Source: Eopsaltria australis
Lineage: Eukaryota > Chordata > Aves > Passeriformes > Petroicidae
DNA length: 64,000 nucleotides
Reading direction: 5' to 3'
Assembly: GCA_034509425.1 (NCBI GenBank)
Contig: JAVTVJ010000033.1
Location: forward strand, 7,533,925 to 7,597,924
Shown: one piece after another, positions 51,501 to 64,000 of the stretch
Position numbering within the stretch: the first letter of the stretch is position 1
Layout: every line of letters begins with the position of its first letter
Position numbers and translations under genes: made by a program
Notes under the pieces: model-generated
What the model was told of the DNA's origin: nothing
Seen by the model: only the letters and a program-made list of their open reading frames with translations
The model's database searches: none

Positions 51501-52435
51501 CTCTGTTTTGAACAGAAGGTCGTACTTAAGACCTCCCAGGATCACTGCCAGCCTGAATGATTCTTTGTCTCAATGACAGGGACTGGATTTCAGCTGAGGA
51601 GGGTGCTAAATGGGAACAGTAACTTTCAGCTGGGGAACTGCAATTCTTTACACTGTCTGATCCTATCTGTATGAAGTATTTTAAAAATTCAGGAGAATTA
51701 CATATACAGTAATTTTTGCTTTAGTTTGATATTTACAAAGCTTTAAGTAATGTAAGTTTAGTGAGTGCCTGTAGATAAATACTTTGTTATATTCATACCT
51801 TAGGAAGAGAATCCAGTGCAGAATTACACTCTATGTTGACTAAGTTGTGTACTTTTGTTTGACTGTTTTAAAGCTACTCCAAGGAAGTTTACAAAATTCC
51901 CTCTTAGAAACTAAATTACGTACAGAATAACATTTACTAAAAATAACGCAAAGGTCAAAAACTTTGAAAGATGATGTTACAATTGTGTGGTTGCTTTTCT
52001 TGACAACAATTATTCTGTAGTTTCTGTGCTTACACTCTGCCGTTCTATATTTCTTCCCCTGTAGATTCATTTTCATAAGAAAAATAATAGATCAGTAAAT
52101 ATATCTGAATGGCTATTTTTGCAATAAGAATTTTTGTAATCTCCACATTCTAGTTTGTACCTTGTTTGCAATTTACTGAACTGGTGAAAATTAAATTTTA
52201 TGACAAGCAGAAGTCATCTCAAGCACTTGCCTATGCCTATATGTCCAAATGCTGTCTAGATAAGCAATTAAATTTGTGTTTGGGTAACTGTGAGAGAAAA
52301 TTGTTAAAGTCATCTAACTTAACTTCCTATGTCTAGAAACTGAACCTCTGAAACCTGGCTATTCACCATCTTTTCTGTTCATAATCAAGTGAGAGAAATA
52401 CGCATTTGTTGAGTGTGGAATATGCAAACTTATTT
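51501..52435. other. Intergenic sequence, nothing recognised
   Basis: AT-rich spacer between two CR1 copies. No gene identified. Confidence 0.6.
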
Positions 52436-53380
52436 CACAGAATCACAGAATGTCGGAGTTTGGAAGGGACCTCTGAAAACAATATGGTCCAACCCCTCTG
52501 CTCAAACCAGGCCACTTAGGGTTGGTTTCCCAGGATCATGTTCGAACGGCTTTTGAATATCTCCAAGAAGGGAGAATCCAAAACCTCCTTGGACAACCTG
52601 TGCCAGTGCTCCGTCACTCTCACGGTGAAAAACTTTCCTCATATTTAGAGGAAGTCTCCTGCAGTTTTTTTTTTGCCCATTGCCTCTGATCCTGTCACTG
52701 GGCAACACCAAGTAGGGTCTGGTTCCATTTTTTTTTACTCCATCCCTTCATGCATTTATATACATTAATAAAATTTCCCCCTGAGCCTTTTATTCTCCTG
52801 GTTGAACAGTCATAGCTATCTCAGTCTTTCCTCATTTCAGTTGATTCAGTCCCTTAGTTATTCTTGTGGTCCTTTGCTGGAGTCTCTCCAGAATGTTCAT
52901 GTCTGTCATACTGAGGAGCCCAGAACTAGACACAGCACTCCAGGTGTGGCCTCACCAGTGCAGAGGAGCAGGAAAGGATCGCTTCCCTCAACTTGGTGGC
53001 CTACACTACTTCTATTGCAGCCCAGGATACCATTCCCATTTGCCACAAGGGCACATTGCTAGTTCGTGTCCAGCTTGCTGTCCACCTGGATCCCTGGGAC
53101 CTTTAATGCAATGTTGCTTTTCAGCCAGGTGGCCACCAACTTGTACTGGTGCCTAGGACTGTTCCTCCTGGGATTTCGGCAGGGCTTTGCACTTCTCATT
53201 GATGAACAACATGAGGTCCCTGTCAGCTCATTTCTCGAGCTTTTTGGTGTGTCTCTGGATGGCAGCACAAGCCTCTGGTGTGTCAGAAATTTCTCCCAAC
53301 CCCGTGTCATGCAGTCTCACTGAAGGTACACTTTGTCACATCATCCAGGTCTTTAATTGTCAAGGATGTTTAGATGTCTC
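52436..53380 (-). mobile_element. CR1 LINE, 5'-truncated
   Basis: Antisense CR1 of about 945 bp. It has the 3' end 'cacagaatcacagaatgtcg', 'gagtttggaagggacctctg', 'cctccttggacaacctgtgc', then 'agaactagacacagcactcc', 'cacaagggcacattgctagt' and 'gcacttctcattgatgaaca'. Two T runs (52,667 and 52,728) interrupt it. No intact coding. Confidence 0.95.
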
Positions 53381-54603
53381 AGGATGAGTTGATCTGTTCA
53401 CTGAAGATGCGTATTTCCATTCATTAACTGTGGAGAACATCTTCTCTTACTAACTCTGACTTAGGCATCTAAATTAGTTCACTTGGTTGCTAAAACTAGA
53501 ACAGATTACTCTGACCTGAAGCAGACAGTCTGGATTTTAGAGAAGTAAAGCATTCTGACCTCTCCATGGCTGCACGCATTCAACAACTCTGAATGTCAGG
53601 TTAAGAGGACTATATCTGACATCATGACATTGTTTCCTATAGCACCATCACATGTTTCTTAATACCATTTGAAACCCCTCACAATGAAACCTGCACCACC
53701 CTTTTTAATGATCTATTCATCATGTATTTGCTCTCACTGTTTGATTTATTTGTTCTCACTGTTCAGTCATGTTCATTTTATACAGCTTTCCTGTTTCACC
53801 AGGCCAGAACCTTGTGGAACAACTTCAGCTACTTCAGCTATATCCTGTATTTACACTCTTCTATATTTTCTGAGTGTGGTTACATTTTCACTTTTTCATT
53901 ACTTCCAGAAAAATATTACATTTCAAAAAAATTCTATCATCCTTTTTTTTTGTACGTGACGTCTGTATTCAATGGCAAGAATTACTGCTAATCCCAAGTT
54001 AGGGTTTCCTGGTCTTACACCCTTCCAGAGTGTAGCAAAATCAAAACTGTAGGTAACTGGAGACATGCAGTTGAGAAAAAAGAAAAAGACCCTACAGTAT
54101 TTGACTCTTTTAGTTTTTGCAGGTAATACAGGGAATTGAGAGAATAGTTAAAGGGGGACGTCTAATACTTTGATTTCAATTCTCCATTGCATGCTTTGCT
54201 AACTGTTCTCACTAATACCTTTTGAGCCAGAAAACTGCCATGTGCCTCCACCAGTAAAAGTTTAAGATTCCATCAAGGATTATTTCCACCTAATGTTAGA
54301 CTTAACTGAATTATCTAGGCCAGAAGCCAAGTGTTTGCACATCCCTTTATAATCCACACAGAGTGAAATGCTTACTGAAGTTCTGGGTCACCCTTTGCAA
54401 ATACCTCTCCTTGTTGAATGCAGAAGCATTTTAGTGCCTATACACCACCATGCACTTGGAATTTCAGCTAAAAATCCAAAAATAGGTGAGATGAATATGA
54501 TCTTACTTCTGAAAAGAGATAGACTGGATCATAGAAGTGCAGGAAGGAAAACCATGTTAGCACTTTTGTCATTAGTTTCCCAGAAGGAAAAGAGAGAGGT
54601 TTA
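53381..54603. other. Intergenic sequence, nothing recognised
   Basis: No gene or confident repeat. The region near 53,680-53,830 is mildly CR1-like ('gccagaaccttgtggaacaa') but too short to call. Confidence 0.55.
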
Positions 54604-54635
<32 letters not shown>

Positions 54636-54650
54636 GTTTTTGTATTTTTT
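54604..54650. repeat. T-rich simple repeat (GTTT/GTTTT)n
   Basis: A T run is followed by gtttgtttgttttgttttgt-type units, mixing 4- and 5-base periods. Could be the worn A-tail of an unseen antisense insertion; no such body is recognised beside it. Confidence 0.85.
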
Positions 54651-56287
54651 AAGAAATAAGACAAATTGAAGATGTTGTACATATTATATAATTTTTTTGT
54701 ACTATTGTGGATAGTTAAACACTCTCTAACATACTTTTTAGGCTCCATCTATACAATCTTTCTATGATTCCTTATAATGGAATGGAAATAAAAGTCAAAG
54801 TATAAGTTATATGAAGGGTGGACTTACTGAGAGGTTACAAATAGAAATTACAGGTCTTAATTCTCAAAATGTTAATTTGAATGTTACTAGCTAAATACAT
54901 GACAGATGATCTAGTCATCATCCGTTCTGCCATCTTCAATATTTTGTAATACAGAAGGGCAGGGTGCACCTAATTTGCATCAACTTGCAACATGCTCACC
55001 CATGACAGTTTGTGTGTGTTCTTTTCACTGATTGATCTTCGTTAGTCTGCTACTTGGTTTCAAGAAGAAATGGAGTGGGTTAGGTAGGATGCTTGAAAGG
55101 GAGATTACACATTTAATGAAGAGCAGCTGAGCACCCTCAGGAAGTAAAGGCTGAAGACTGCTGAATGTTGCAAGGAGAAGTTGGAAAGAAAGAGTAATGG
55201 GAAAGAGGTGCACACCATAAGTTCAGCAAGAAAGAGTGATGTGAAGAACAGAATGACAGTTGCACCTCTTGCCTCACAGCCCCAGTAAAGTGGTATTAAA
55301 AGTGACTGCTTGAATCCAGGGGTTCCTGTGTCAGCTGTCTGCAGTCTTTCTTATTTGCTTTGCCATGCCTATGAAGCTCTGCCTTTTTAATAAACATGTT
55401 TCTTGTGAGACCAAAGGAGTTAATCTAGCAAGGCAGTCTTTTTAAGAACAATTTCCTTTTTACTTTTCTCAGTCATAGTTGATACATAGCTGAAGATAAA
55501 TGCAAGTATGTAAAATTTATTCACCTGTCATTTGGGAATTACAGTTTATGGTAATACATCAAAAAAGTTAAGCTTGCCCAATCTTTATTTGCACTATATT
55601 ACTGCCAAAGAGGATGTAGGTGCCTAGAATGACAGATTAGTCATTGCTTACTTGTTCCTGATAATCAAGAAAAACAAGTTTCTGTGAAAGCAGGATGCTA
55701 AACCTGAAGAATAATTGTAAAAAAACCCCATTCATTTTCTTACTTCATTGGCACACATCACAAATTCTGTCAAATGTTCAAACCTGATGAACTGTAGCAT
55801 ACCGTGTAAGGGGTTGCCTTTGTTGGTGAGTCACCAGCAAGGAATATCCTTGAACAGCCCAGCATTCCCTGAGGACTTCAGAAAGACAGATCTTCATCTA
55901 CCATTATCCACTGAAGGGCCAGAAATGCTGAGAAAGGCTGGCAAACAATGTCCTTTATGTCCATTACAGGGTAGGGGTCATCTGTACATGGCAAGGTGGT
56001 TCTTGGGAGAGCTCAGAAGTGGTGTTTATCTGGCAAGAGAAGAGCTGTCCAAGGTGTCACCTCCATGCCAAGAATTGTGAGACCTGAAGGAGGCTGACTG
56101 CAGGGTCTTCTTGTCTAGGAGTGTGACAGCAGAGGTATCTGCACAACAAACAGGAGTAGTAAAAAAGCCAATTCAAAATAAAAAAAAAAAATTAACCCTG
56201 AAATATTTATTATTCTGTGAGATTTCATCTGTGCTTAAAGCAAAATTAATAATTCAGGGATGTTTTAGTTACTCCTGAGAAGGGTTT
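54651..56287. other. Intergenic sequence, nothing recognised
   Basis: A 110-codon open frame at 55,748-56,080 (plus) has no recognisable domain and no splice or promoter support, so I treat it as chance. An A run lies at 56,180-56,190. Confidence 0.6.
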
Positions 56288-56725
56288 ACACAGCATCAAG
56301 GCATTTTCTCCTTCTCACCCTACCCTGACAAAGAGTGGGCTGGGGGAGCAAGAGGAGTTGGAAGGGGACACAGCTGATCCCAGATGACCAAAGGGATAAT
56401 CCAGACTATGTGGTGTCATCTTTAACACCAAAAACTGTAAGAAGCAGGAAGGGGGACATTTAAACTTATTATGTTTATCTACCCAAGTCACTGTTAAGTG
56501 TGATAGGGCCCTGCTCTCCTGGAGATAGCTGAACACTTGCCTGCCCATGGGACATGGTGGCTGAATTCCCTGTTTTGCTTAGTTTATGAAGCTTTTGCTT
56601 TTCCTATTAAACTGTTTTTATCTCCCACTTTTACCCTTCCAATTCTCTCCCCCACCCCATTGTGAGGAAAGGAGTCAGTACCTGTGTCGTCCTTAATGGC
56701 TGGCTGGGGCTACACCATGAAAAAT
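56288..56725 (+). mobile_element. Endogenous retrovirus LTR fragment (5' end missing)
   Basis: Same family as the LTR at 11,155: cacagcatcaagg (56,289-56,301), 'gggctgggggagcaagagga', 'ccaaagggataatccagact', 'cctgctctcctggagatagc', 'ctgaacacttgcctgcccat', 'cctattaaactg' and a terminal 'ggctggctggggctacacca'. About the first 120 bases of the LTR are absent. No viral genes flank it. Confidence 0.82.
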
Positions 56726-57834
56726 GCTTAAGAAAGTAAGAGGTTTTCAATTACAGCAGAACCCCTAAACCATGCCAACTTTCTTACTTTAACATATCAT
56801 GTTGCAAAATGTACACACACGGACGACAGTAAAAGGCAATGCTTGGATCTGGATGCAATAAGAGGTCAAAGTGGTTAGAACTGGATTTCAGCTTAACCTA
56901 TTTAGGTTCAACTAAATTCATATCCTTGATCTCCATGCACTGTTATTCTATAGATGTTATAAAATATGTTACATTTTATTGATTAGTGCAATGAATTATC
57001 CTCTTAAAAAAGAGGATAAATAATGCTACTTCTTCATTTTGTGTTTATTTGGTATTGAATTAGAAAGACTCAGTGCTGTTTTCATTTGGTACACTTAATG
57101 TGTTTGTGTTTTAAATGTTACCAGTGACACCAATTAGAGATACATCCTGTCATAATAGGCACTGTGCAAACATTACTTCCTAGAATAAATGGTTTTTATT
57201 TGCAAGAGAAAATTCTAGTATTCTTTATAGTTGCAGTCTCAAACATAAAGAGCAGATCTTACGCACACTGGGAGTTTTGTGTGACATGAGAACTGAATTT
57301 GGCTTTCAAGGCTTGGAAATATAAAATAAACCTGGAGCTATCTGGGCTTCATTAGAAGCAAAAAACCCAACCAAACAAACAAAAAACCTTTCTGAAATGT
57401 AAAACACCTTTTTAACTATAAACCATATAAAACTGGTATTTTTTTTTTCATAGATGAACAGGTACAGAGGTCTTACCCACTCCCTTTAGATTTTCTTGCA
57501 TGTAAAACTGGCATTTGCCTTGTTTACTGGCTCTCAAGACAATACAGGCAAATAATTTTCAATTTATACCATGTTACCTTTAATTCCTAAATATCCTGCA
57601 AATGTTGATACCACCATCCATTTATATGACTGTTCACTTTCCCGGTGAAATTTTAGAGTACTGGAGGTAATATCCCTGCTTTGATTTGATCTTTGCAGTT
57701 TGCTATGTACAAGATTATTTTTGTTTATATCCCTCATGAATTCTCATGCATTATATGTAGAAACAACCTGTGAAATTTCCTCTTAGAGTTCATTCACGTC
57801 TCAGAGCCTAAAGTCAGACATCGACCTGTGTAGA
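56726..57834. other. Intergenic sequence, nothing recognised
   Basis: AT-rich. Holds a perfect hairpin at 56,996-57,019. No gene identified. Confidence 0.6.
56996..57019. repeat. Perfect 10-bp inverted repeat with 4-base loop
   Basis: ttatcctctt, loop aaaa, aagaggataa. No T-run or gene end beside it, so no terminator role is claimed. Confidence 0.9.
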
Positions 57835-57879
57835 AGAATAGAGTGGAGTAGAGCAGAGCAGAATAAAATAGAATAAAAT
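57835..57879. repeat. Pentanucleotide tail at the CR1 3' end
   Basis: Nine 5-base units (agaat, agagt, ggagt, agagc, agagc, agaat, aaaat, agaat, aaaat). On the CR1 sense strand this is an (ATTCT)n-like run where the usual octamer tail of CR1 would stand. Confidence 0.85.
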
Positions 57880-59240
57880 TAATAGAGTATTCCAGTTGGA
57901 AGGGACCTGCAAGGATCATCCAGTCCAACTGCGTGGCTACTCCAGGGCTGACCACAAGTTAAAGTGTATTGCTAAAGGCATTGTCCAAATGTCTCCTAAT
58001 CCCTGACAGTCTTGGAGCATCAACCACCTCTCTAGGAAGTCTATTCCAGTGTCTGACTACCCTTTCAGTAAGCTAATGGTTTCTAATTTCAAATCTAACC
58101 CTGTCCAAAACATCCTTGAATCATTTCCATGTGTCCCAGCACTAAACACCAGAAGGAAGAGCTCATAAACTCCCTCCCTGCTTCCGCTCCTCAGGAAGCT
58201 GTAGAGAGCAACAAGGTTGCCCATCAGACTCAATTTTTTTTTTTTTTTAGGCGAGCCCAGAGTACTTTGCTGCTTCCATAAGACATTCCTTCCATCCCTT
58301 TCACCAGCTTTGTTGCCCTCCCCTGGACACATTCAAGGACCTTCACATCCTTTTTAATTTGTGAGGACAAGAACTGCACTCAGTGCTTAAGGTGAGACTG
58401 CACCAATGCTAAACACATAATGAAAATCACCTCTTTTGCCTGGCTGGTGAAGCTGTGTTGGACACACCCCAGGATGGGATTTGCTCTCCTGGCTACCAAG
58501 CCACACAGCTGACTTGCAATGAGCCTGCTGCCAACCAGCACCCCAGATCCCTGTCTGCAGGGCTGCCCTCCAGCCACTCCTCTGCCAAGCTTAATCTTGT
58601 GACTACTGTTATTCCATCCCATTGGCAGAATCTGGCATGTGGACTTGTTAAATTTCATGCCACGGATGGTTACTAAGTGCTCCACTCTCTAGATCTCTCT
58701 GCAAGGCCTCTTGTTGCTCGAGAGACTCAGCAGCACCTCCCACTTTATCACCAGCAAACTTGTTAATGGTGCATTCAACTCCAGCGTCCAATAAAGTATT
58801 GAATGTAACCCCCCCAAGAGGAACACTGCTGGTGGCCAGGCAGAGGTAGCCCCATTCACCAGAGCCCTTTGGGTTCTGCTCCTCAGCAAGTTCTTCACTC
58901 AGTGCACCATCTCCAGAAGGACGCTATATGGAACAGTATCAAAAGCCTTATTAAAATCCAGAAAAAACATGTTCAGAATTCCACTATGTGGGTGACCTTA
59001 TCTGAGAAGATCAAATTATTAAACAGAATTTTTGTCTTGTGAGCCCATGTTCACCATGCCTTACAATAGTGTTTTTCTGTAAATATGTTTCAGTAGCACC
59101 CAGTATGATGTCCTGCATAATTTTTGCAACTTAGACTAACGGGTCTGTAGTTCCCTGGGTCTTCCCTCATACTCTTCTTGTAACTTGGAATAATATTGGC
59201 CGCCTTCCAGGGACTGGGAATTTCACTGAACATTAAAATT
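57880..59240 (-). mobile_element. CR1 LINE, about 1.36 kb, with broken reverse transcriptase
   Basis: The longest continuous CR1 here, antisense. Its 3' end is 'ccagttggaagggacctgca'; then come 'tccagtgtctgactaccctt', 'tgttgccctcccctggacac', 'tgtcctgcataatttttgca', 'gggtctgtagttccctgggt'. On the minus strand 58,700-58,800 encodes LLDAGVECTINKFAGDK, where the FADD catalytic box has become FAGD. A 15-base T run (about 58,232-58,246) and other breaks disrupt the frame. Confidence 0.95.
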
Positions 59241-62200
59241 TTTTTTACGTTTATCCTTTAGATGCCCCAAATATGAACTTGGAAGAAAATCCTTAAAGGA
59301 AGGTAAGTTTCTCTAGGATACCCATTACAGTATTCATTCCTTCCTCATGGGAATGTCAGTGAAGATAACAAATGCTGTGGGCTACATCAGAAACTAACTA
59401 CAATCCACTAAGAAATTAATGGAAGCTTCAAAATTAAAGAATGTTTTTCAGGTACACAGCAGCCATTGTTTCCAAACTTTGAATAACTACTTATTTGCTT
59501 TTTTAGAAGACAGTAAGTATTAAGGTAAAAAACATTAGTTACCAGGAAAAAATTATACATGTTTAATGCCAGAAAAACGTCTGAGGTGTTCTCTCATTTC
59601 CTTGTAAACATGGTCAGCAAATTAGACAATTCACTTTAGATTACTTTAGGTTAAATTCTATGTGTAACTTCTCTAGAAATCCCTGTAAAACTCTTGTGCT
59701 CCTTGAATAGCTAGTCAGAGCAGTCTAAGCAAAAGAATATCAGTCAGTACTTTCTGTACAAAGCAATATGCTGGTGAATACAGCCATTGCATATTCCAGC
59801 ATCTTCTTACCTCTATTTTATAAACAGGTGTATTTAGAGAAGCTTCATTATTTCCTAATTATACTTACTTCCCCAACTTTTTTCCTCATTAAAAACCGAG
59901 TAGTCAGCATCTCAGCAATATCATCATCACTAATTTTCTTCCTCTTCATTTTTTAATTAGACTCTTTTGCTCTAGCTCTTTTTTTTCCTCTGCATACAAA
60001 AGTATTTCTTATTTTTATTTCCTCTGCCTAACGATATTTTTTGTTAATAATTATTTGTCCAGCATTAATGTCATGGTCTGGAATAATAAGGCTTAGTTTT
60101 TCTTGATTTTGTGCATTCAGAAATCAAGAGCCCAGTTAAAAGACAAAAGCAGAACCATTTTAGTCCAAACTTTCAGCAAAGCAAGTCTGCTTTAATCCTG
60201 AATACTGTTAGTAAGTTGTCCTTCGCGGACCTCTTTGGTTTTTAGGAGACTTTCAGGAAATAAAGTGAATCTAGCAATACTGGAGTTTCAAGACCCACTA
60301 TTCAGATGATTCTGACAGGTTTACTAAATGTTGTGTCATGGCTATAAGGGAGGCAAAGCCCTTCTGTGCCTCTGTTACAGTAGCCAGAAAGATAACTGTC
60401 AGCAGATTTGCTCTGGGCAGGGTGCCCAAAGTACCCTAGGTGTATTTTCCAGATCCAAACGAATTAAATTTGCGTATGTGTGTCTGAAATGATTTTACAT
60501 GCACAAAGAATGTCCCAAAGCTACATTATATCCATGCAAGTTGTTGTACATAAGTAATAGAATTAATGTCATATATTTGTGGTATAGTACAGTGTGCATG
60601 GTACTGTAATCTTCATAAACCTCAGTCACTATGAGGACCTCAGAATAACAGATACCCTATGAAATACAAATCATCCAATTCTTATTCCTTAAAAATCATA
60701 TGCATTCTGGTAAGCGCAAAGCCGCAAATATTTCTCACATATGACTTCTACAAAACATTTTATATAAAAATGTACCTTGTGCCCCTTGCTCATTTTATTC
60801 ATTTTAATTTCAGCAATTTTTGGCAATTTTTTCCTGTCCTTCCTCCTGGTTTCCTCTTGCATTTTGCTGGATAGGTTTTCTGCTGATCTCAAGGTTATTT
60901 CCTACTCTAGTTCTCTTTCTGTTCACATGCTTTTGGTATATTTCTTTGTTCTTCTCTAGGGTCTCCTGCTGCTGTCTAGCCATTTCCACAGACTAAGGTG
61001 CATGAAAATGGAGTAATTCCATTTTCCTACAGATGATACTTCGCATATCTCTGTATCTCTGGAATATTCTCCAAACTCCTTCCTCTGATGACAGCGTGCA
61101 GTTATGCAGGCCTCCTCCAAACCATTCTTGCTCTTTAAAGTGAAATGTTTCTCTGTAGCACTATGCTGCTCCCTTCAAAGATCCTTTCTTCTGTGCTGGC
61201 CATCCCAGCAGATCATGTATTTACTCCTATTCATTGTCATTACACAGAACCCTCTTAGTAATATAATGTTCCCTCATTGGTTTGTGCTTTTCCAATGTCT
61301 CCCAAGTGCCTTCTAAAGAGGAAATGGGTATGTGCTTTAAAGGTCATGCAAAGTTCAGTTTTGGTATCATCAATTGCAAGCCTGCTTTCCTGTCCAAAAT
61401 ATCCAATGAGCAGTCTTTTTCACTTTCACTCTCATTGTTTTGGACACTGTCTCTTTACTACTTCTCTTTATCACTGTATTCAGGACTGAAGTTAAATGTG
61501 TTTCACTTGGGCTCCTCCTTCTGAAGACTTATAGCTCTTTTTGTTTCACCCATACTCATTTCTTGCATCAGCAGCTAATCTTAAAAGCCTTCTAGGGAAA
61601 AGGAGAAAGACTGCAACAGGCAACAGCATTTTTCAAGCTTAGATTTATTTTCTAATCTTCCAAATCACATGCATTTCACGTCTCTCGCAGCCCTGCTGGA
61701 ATGTTAGGCATTCATCAGGGCTGCTGACATTACTCAATAGTCCTTCCTTTCCTTTAGCATCCTCTTTTCATCCAGTCGTGTGTTTTTTCCTGCATTCTCT
61801 TTCACTGATCTTACAGTGAGCAACCATGGGGAAGTGACACACAGATGAACAGCAGTGATAAGGAAAGAGAACATGAGTGCCTCCGGTAGCAGAGCTTTGC
61901 CTTTCAATCCTGCTATACATATGCAACCCAACTCTTAAAAACAAATGCACTACCCAACATCATGCACTCACATGTACTCATGTGAACACCCTACAGCAAC
62001 TGCAGGTGTCCTGTTACAATTCTTGCCACTCTGGTATTGCTCAAGCCTGCCTGATGCACTGAGGCCTTCCATAAACCAGTCACAGTTGTTCTGTCCTATG
62101 CTTCTGTCTACTGCAACTAAATCAGCTTTTATCACCCTTCCTTCCCCAGTTATCCTCTCAGTCTCCTGCATGATCCAGGCTCATCCCTCTGTATTCCTCC

Positions 62201-64000
62201 CCTTTTTCAAAATAAAAGTTGAAATTGTGAAGGCCACAGTAGCATTTATTTTTCTGGAATGTGGATATTTAGTGTGCTTAAATCTCCACTCTTATCACTT
62301 GCCAGGCTAAGAGAGCAGGTAATTAATAATCTTCATTATTGAGGAAGAACAGAGATGAAACTGTAAAACTCAGCAATTCTACACAACCTCCCTCTGTACT
62401 CATATTTTCTAAATTTCTTTCCTTCCCCAGGGCCACCTATATTTCACCCCACAGATTCTTGTAATGCCTCCTGTGAAAAGACATACTACAGAGACAATAG
62501 TGTCCTCTGCCTCTGTTACTTATGTGGAAGATGAGTCACTGTACAAACATTATAAGATTAGCATCCTGTCCTCTCACAGCCTACACTGTGAAAGTCAATA
62601 TGGTGGCCATTATCCAGATTGTGTGAGTGGTGCCAAGAAAAAAACAATCACTCTCCTGCCAGAGCTCTGTGTTGCAGTTTTATTGCACTGATCCTTTCTC
62701 CTGAATGTCATAAATATGACATGTTGCTTAAATAATTTTTCTAAAGAAAGTTTAGGATGAATAAAATGGTGTTATGGTTCTGTACTAATGCACCTGTATT
62801 CTTAAGGTTGGGGATTTTTTTATTTAAATAAGTATGGATAAATGAGGAATCATCAGGAAATATTCATTCATAATTCCAATTCAAATAGACAACACTGAGA
62901 AACTGAGCACTGCATGTTTGTACACACTTTCCTGGTTTTTACCAAAGTGAATCTTCGTTGACACTACTTCCCGTGTCAGCAAATCTGAAAAAACAGCCCT
63001 TACCTAAGAATAAGTGCCTTTTAGATGTTTGCTGGTTTGTTTTTGTTTTTGTTTTGGTTTTTTTTAGAGTTAGAATAACACTTTATTGTTTATGACAATA
63101 ATGTACTTCCTGACAAATTGATGGTATATTTTGCTGCTAAAATCAGGCTGAACTTCAGGAGGTTTTGATTAATGAAATATTGGAAAACCTTTCTCTGCTA
63201 ACTTTTTTTTTTGGTAAAAATTTTTAAACCTGGTCATATAGAAGGAGGATAGAAGATGTTATTTTAAGGAATGGCATAGAATTTACATGATCTTCCTGTT
63301 CTGATCACTAAGTCATTTTTTCACTAATTTTTCTTCATGAGGATATAAATATTTGATGCTCCCTCTTCTCCAAGTACATTCATAAAGCTACACCTTTTTA
63401 ATTTCTTTTTTATTTAGAAATGAGAGAGAACAATTAAAAATCCAAGAAACCTAGATTCTTGTTTCTTATGTTTCTGGGACTGCCCTTATTTTTATACAAA
63501 TAATTCTTATTGGATAAGAGTGAAATTATTTGCAAGAGGTAATGCCTTTAGAAGCTGAAGTGTGACAGCATCTTATGGAATTGAATTTTTAAGACTTTGT
63601 CCAAACAGGTTGCTTTCGCATCTAATATTTTATCTCAGAGAAAAGTCAGTTTGTATGTACACAAATAATTTTCACTTCCTTTTGATAAGCTGAACACCTT
63701 CAGCCTGCAAGTAAAGAGGATTTTCCTAGCTCTGAAAAATTTGAGTCATATTTAATGTTTCTAGGGTAATTTTTCTATGGCTTTTTTGGGTATAAATACA
63801 AGAGCTGCATGCAGTATTCTGCTTTGGTAATGTTGTATGAGGGAAAATATAACCTCTCAACTCTCTTCTCAAATACTCCTCTGCATTTACATTGAGGAGG
63901 GATTCTGGAATATCTTTCTGAGCTGCTTGTCCACTGTGACTCCCCTTTCTGAGCTGTTGCTTTTTGGTATACAGTCCTCATTCTACAGCTTTGTCAAACA
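59241..64000. other. Intergenic sequence, nothing recognised
   Basis: About 4.8 kb of AT-rich sequence to the window edge. A G/T-rich simple stretch lies at 63,036-63,066. Open frames (up to 121 codons at 61,945-62,310) show no domain, codon pattern or splice support. Confidence 0.6.

Noticed and set aside
52802..53323. Several plus-strand frames of 83-96 codons
   Set aside because: Antisense to the CR1 copy at 52.4-53.4 kb.
1..64000. CRISPR arrays, operons, phage or bacterial mobile genes
   Set aside because: No spaced direct repeats or prokaryotic gene layout; the window is vertebrate DNA.

Overview
This is vertebrate genomic DNA, almost certainly from a bird. Copies of the CR1 retrotransposon lie throughout on both strands, several with the usual bird CR1 3' end, and there are three solo-LTR-like fragments. 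I recognise the LTRs as resembling families common in neoavian genomes, which makes Neoaves likelier than a chicken-type bird; that is inference from memory. There is no bacterial-style gene packing, and nearly all short open frames are chance.

The one gene I can identify is NBEA (neurobeachin), transcribed on the minus strand. Only exon 1 is present: coding 31,109 down to 30,825 (95 codons), ending at a consensus donor (GTAAGC, 30,824-30,819). It lies in a CpG island (about 30,495-31,945). Upstream of the ATG are two short upstream ORFs. One is a three-codon frame inside a perfect TISU/YY1 motif. The other is a 21-codon frame whose stop codon directly abuts the NBEA start codon.

Positions 1-30,824 are the start of NBEA intron 1. 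It is AT-rich, with CR1 copies near 10.9, 13.5, 20.2 and 21.4 kb, LTR fragments at 11.2 and 17.3-18.3 kb, and one exon-like 97-bp open segment at 9.5 kb that may be cryptic or chance.

Positions 31,925-64,000 are upstream of NBEA. I find no gene there. This part is richer in CR1 (about 32.0, 35.5-36.3, 38.3-38.8, 39.4-43.3, 51.2-51.5, 52.4-53.4 and 57.9-59.2 kb) and has one more LTR fragment (56.3-56.7 kb). The 39.4-43.3 kb stretch is an old, rearranged CR1 mosaic interrupted by a GC-richer segment I cannot classify. All CR1 protein remnants seen are broken; two have lost the FADD catalytic motif of reverse transcriptase.

I see no evidence of a previously undescribed biological system. The best leads are the upstream ORF arrangement at the NBEA start, the GC-rich promoter structure, the exon-like segment at 9.5 kb and the rearranged CR1 block.
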